Source: Rhodospirillaceae bacterium (GTDB taxonomy: Bacteria; Pseudomonadota; Alphaproteobacteria; Reyranellales; Reyranellaceae). From it: DNA of 64,000 nucleotides. Position 1 is the first letter of the stretch; every line of letters starts with the position of its first letter. The stretch covers positions 1 to 64,000 of the forward strand of contig WOUR01000010.1 of NCBI GenBank assembly GCA_009772935.1, read 5' to 3'. The translations under genes were made by a program, and so were the position numbers. Shown here piece after piece: positions 63,657-64,000 of this stretch. Under the pieces are notes generated by a model. The model had not been told where the DNA came from, did no database searches, and was given only the letters and a program-made list of their open reading frames with translations.

Positions 63657-63995
63657 TCAGTTACTCACTTCGCAGTGTTTGCCCATTTCCTTGCAGACCC
63701 GCAGCACCGCCTGGACGACCATCGACGCGGTCGAGCCTTCGCCCGGGCCGGCATGGCCCGCGATCAAGAGCTGCGACACGTCGTCGTTGAACGGCACCAC
63801 GTTCAGCGTGGCGGTGCGGTCGCCCTCGGCGATCTGGATGCGGCGTGCGCCGGGATCCTGCATCAGGATCCGGACCGCGGGATTCTTCCGTGCTAGGTCG
63901 AGCGCGGTCGAGAAGATCTTGTCGGCATGGGCATCGAGCAGGACCGTCGCGAAATCGTAGCCGGCGCGGCCGTCCGGCTGGCTCCCCTCGGTCAT
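63657..63995 (-). CDS. Unknown protein, possibly cut by the window edge
   Basis: 112 residues visible from an ATG five bases from the window end; the true start may lie outside. No signal or membrane segment is visible. The sequence has TVLLDAHADKIFSTALDLARKNPAVRILMQDPGARRIQIAEGDRTATLNVV, then GHAGPGEGSTASMVVQAVLRVCKEMGKHCEVSN, suggesting alternating helices and strands with a C-terminal helix carrying two cysteines. I do not recognise the family. Codon use is like the neighbours', supporting a real gene. Confidence 0.6.
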   Translation of the reverse strand: MTEGSQPDGRAGYDFATVLLDAHADKIFSTALDLARKNPAVRILMQDPGARRIQIAEGDRTATLNVVPFNDDVSQLLIAGHAGPGEGSTASMVVQAVLRVCKEMGKHCEVSN

Positions 63996-64000
63996 CTGGT

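Overview
The window is a GC-rich, gene-dense chromosomal stretch from an alphaproteobacterium. Conserved neighbourhoods point to this: dnaX-ybaB-recR; folK-rpoZ-rsh-pdxJ-acpS-lepB-rnc-era; recO-parC-uppP; an Atp12-family F1 assembly chaperone; a TIGR02302-type low-complexity membrane protein; and a Nudix/winged-helix NAD regulator next to nadA-nadC. The mix of many TRAP/TctC binding proteins, acyl-CoA metabolism and an adenosylcobalamin ribonucleotide reductase would suit a Reyranella-like member of the Rhodospirillales sensu lato. That genus guess is inference, not something the sequence proves.

Layout. 1-2834: end of dnaX, ybaB, recR, a DUF4126 membrane protein and bpt (plus strand). 2991-8869: a C4-dicarboxylate/keto-acid-type TRAP system, with permease genes dctQ-dctM on the plus strand facing three tandem paralogous binding-protein genes on the minus strand. 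Each binding-protein gene ends in its own hairpin terminator. 8963-12781: uppP, parC and recO (minus). 12825-14372: PhoD-like phosphatase (plus). 14474-21451: the era-to-folK block (minus). 21596-22889: a NYN-domain protein and a family 5 uracil-DNA glycosylase (plus). 22893-26206: glutathione peroxidase, molybdopterin oxidoreductase, acyl-CoA synthetase and a TetR regulator (minus). 26265-32636: a compositionally unusual unknown gene, isovaleryl-CoA dehydrogenase, a small secreted protein, mgtE and maeB (minus), then tRNA-Leu(GAG). 32904: lipB (plus). 33559-42411: acylphosphatase, propionyl-CoA carboxylase subunits with a small 2TM gene between them, a phosphonopyruvate-hydrolase-like enzyme, Atp12, AsmA and a 23S pseudouridine synthase (minus). 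42447-44860: a dienelactone-hydrolase-like enzyme and an L,D-transpeptidase (plus). 44910-47593: rarA and a Deg protease (minus). 47731-48732: a TctC-family binding protein (plus). 48753-52996: intein-containing nrdJ and plsC (minus). 53096-54362: zinc-ribbon membrane protein and hpt (plus). 54743-60074: TIGR02302 protein, lysA, argH (minus). 60098-63595: tlpA, nadQ-like regulator, nadA, nadC (plus). 63657-63995: an unknown gene (minus).

Most of the window is ordinary housekeeping DNA, and I found no CRISPR array, phage, transposase or recognisable defence island. The most interesting items are: (1) an intein that splits the Asn-x-Cys-x-Glu active site of NrdJ, so the catalytic thiyl-radical cysteine is also the splicing +1 residue; (2) the tandem triplication of TRAP binding proteins beside one permease; (3) a decayed second copy of the 3' end of the TIGR02302 gene in a palindrome- and AT-rich intergenic region; (4) a 17-nt sequence shared by intergenic hairpins 30 kb apart, both at convergent gene ends; (5) a long palindromic operator overlapping a near-consensus promoter in front of nadA, and no nadB in that operon; (6) an apparently leaderless L,D-transpeptidase gene; (7) a terminator placed between tRNA-Leu and the start of maeB.
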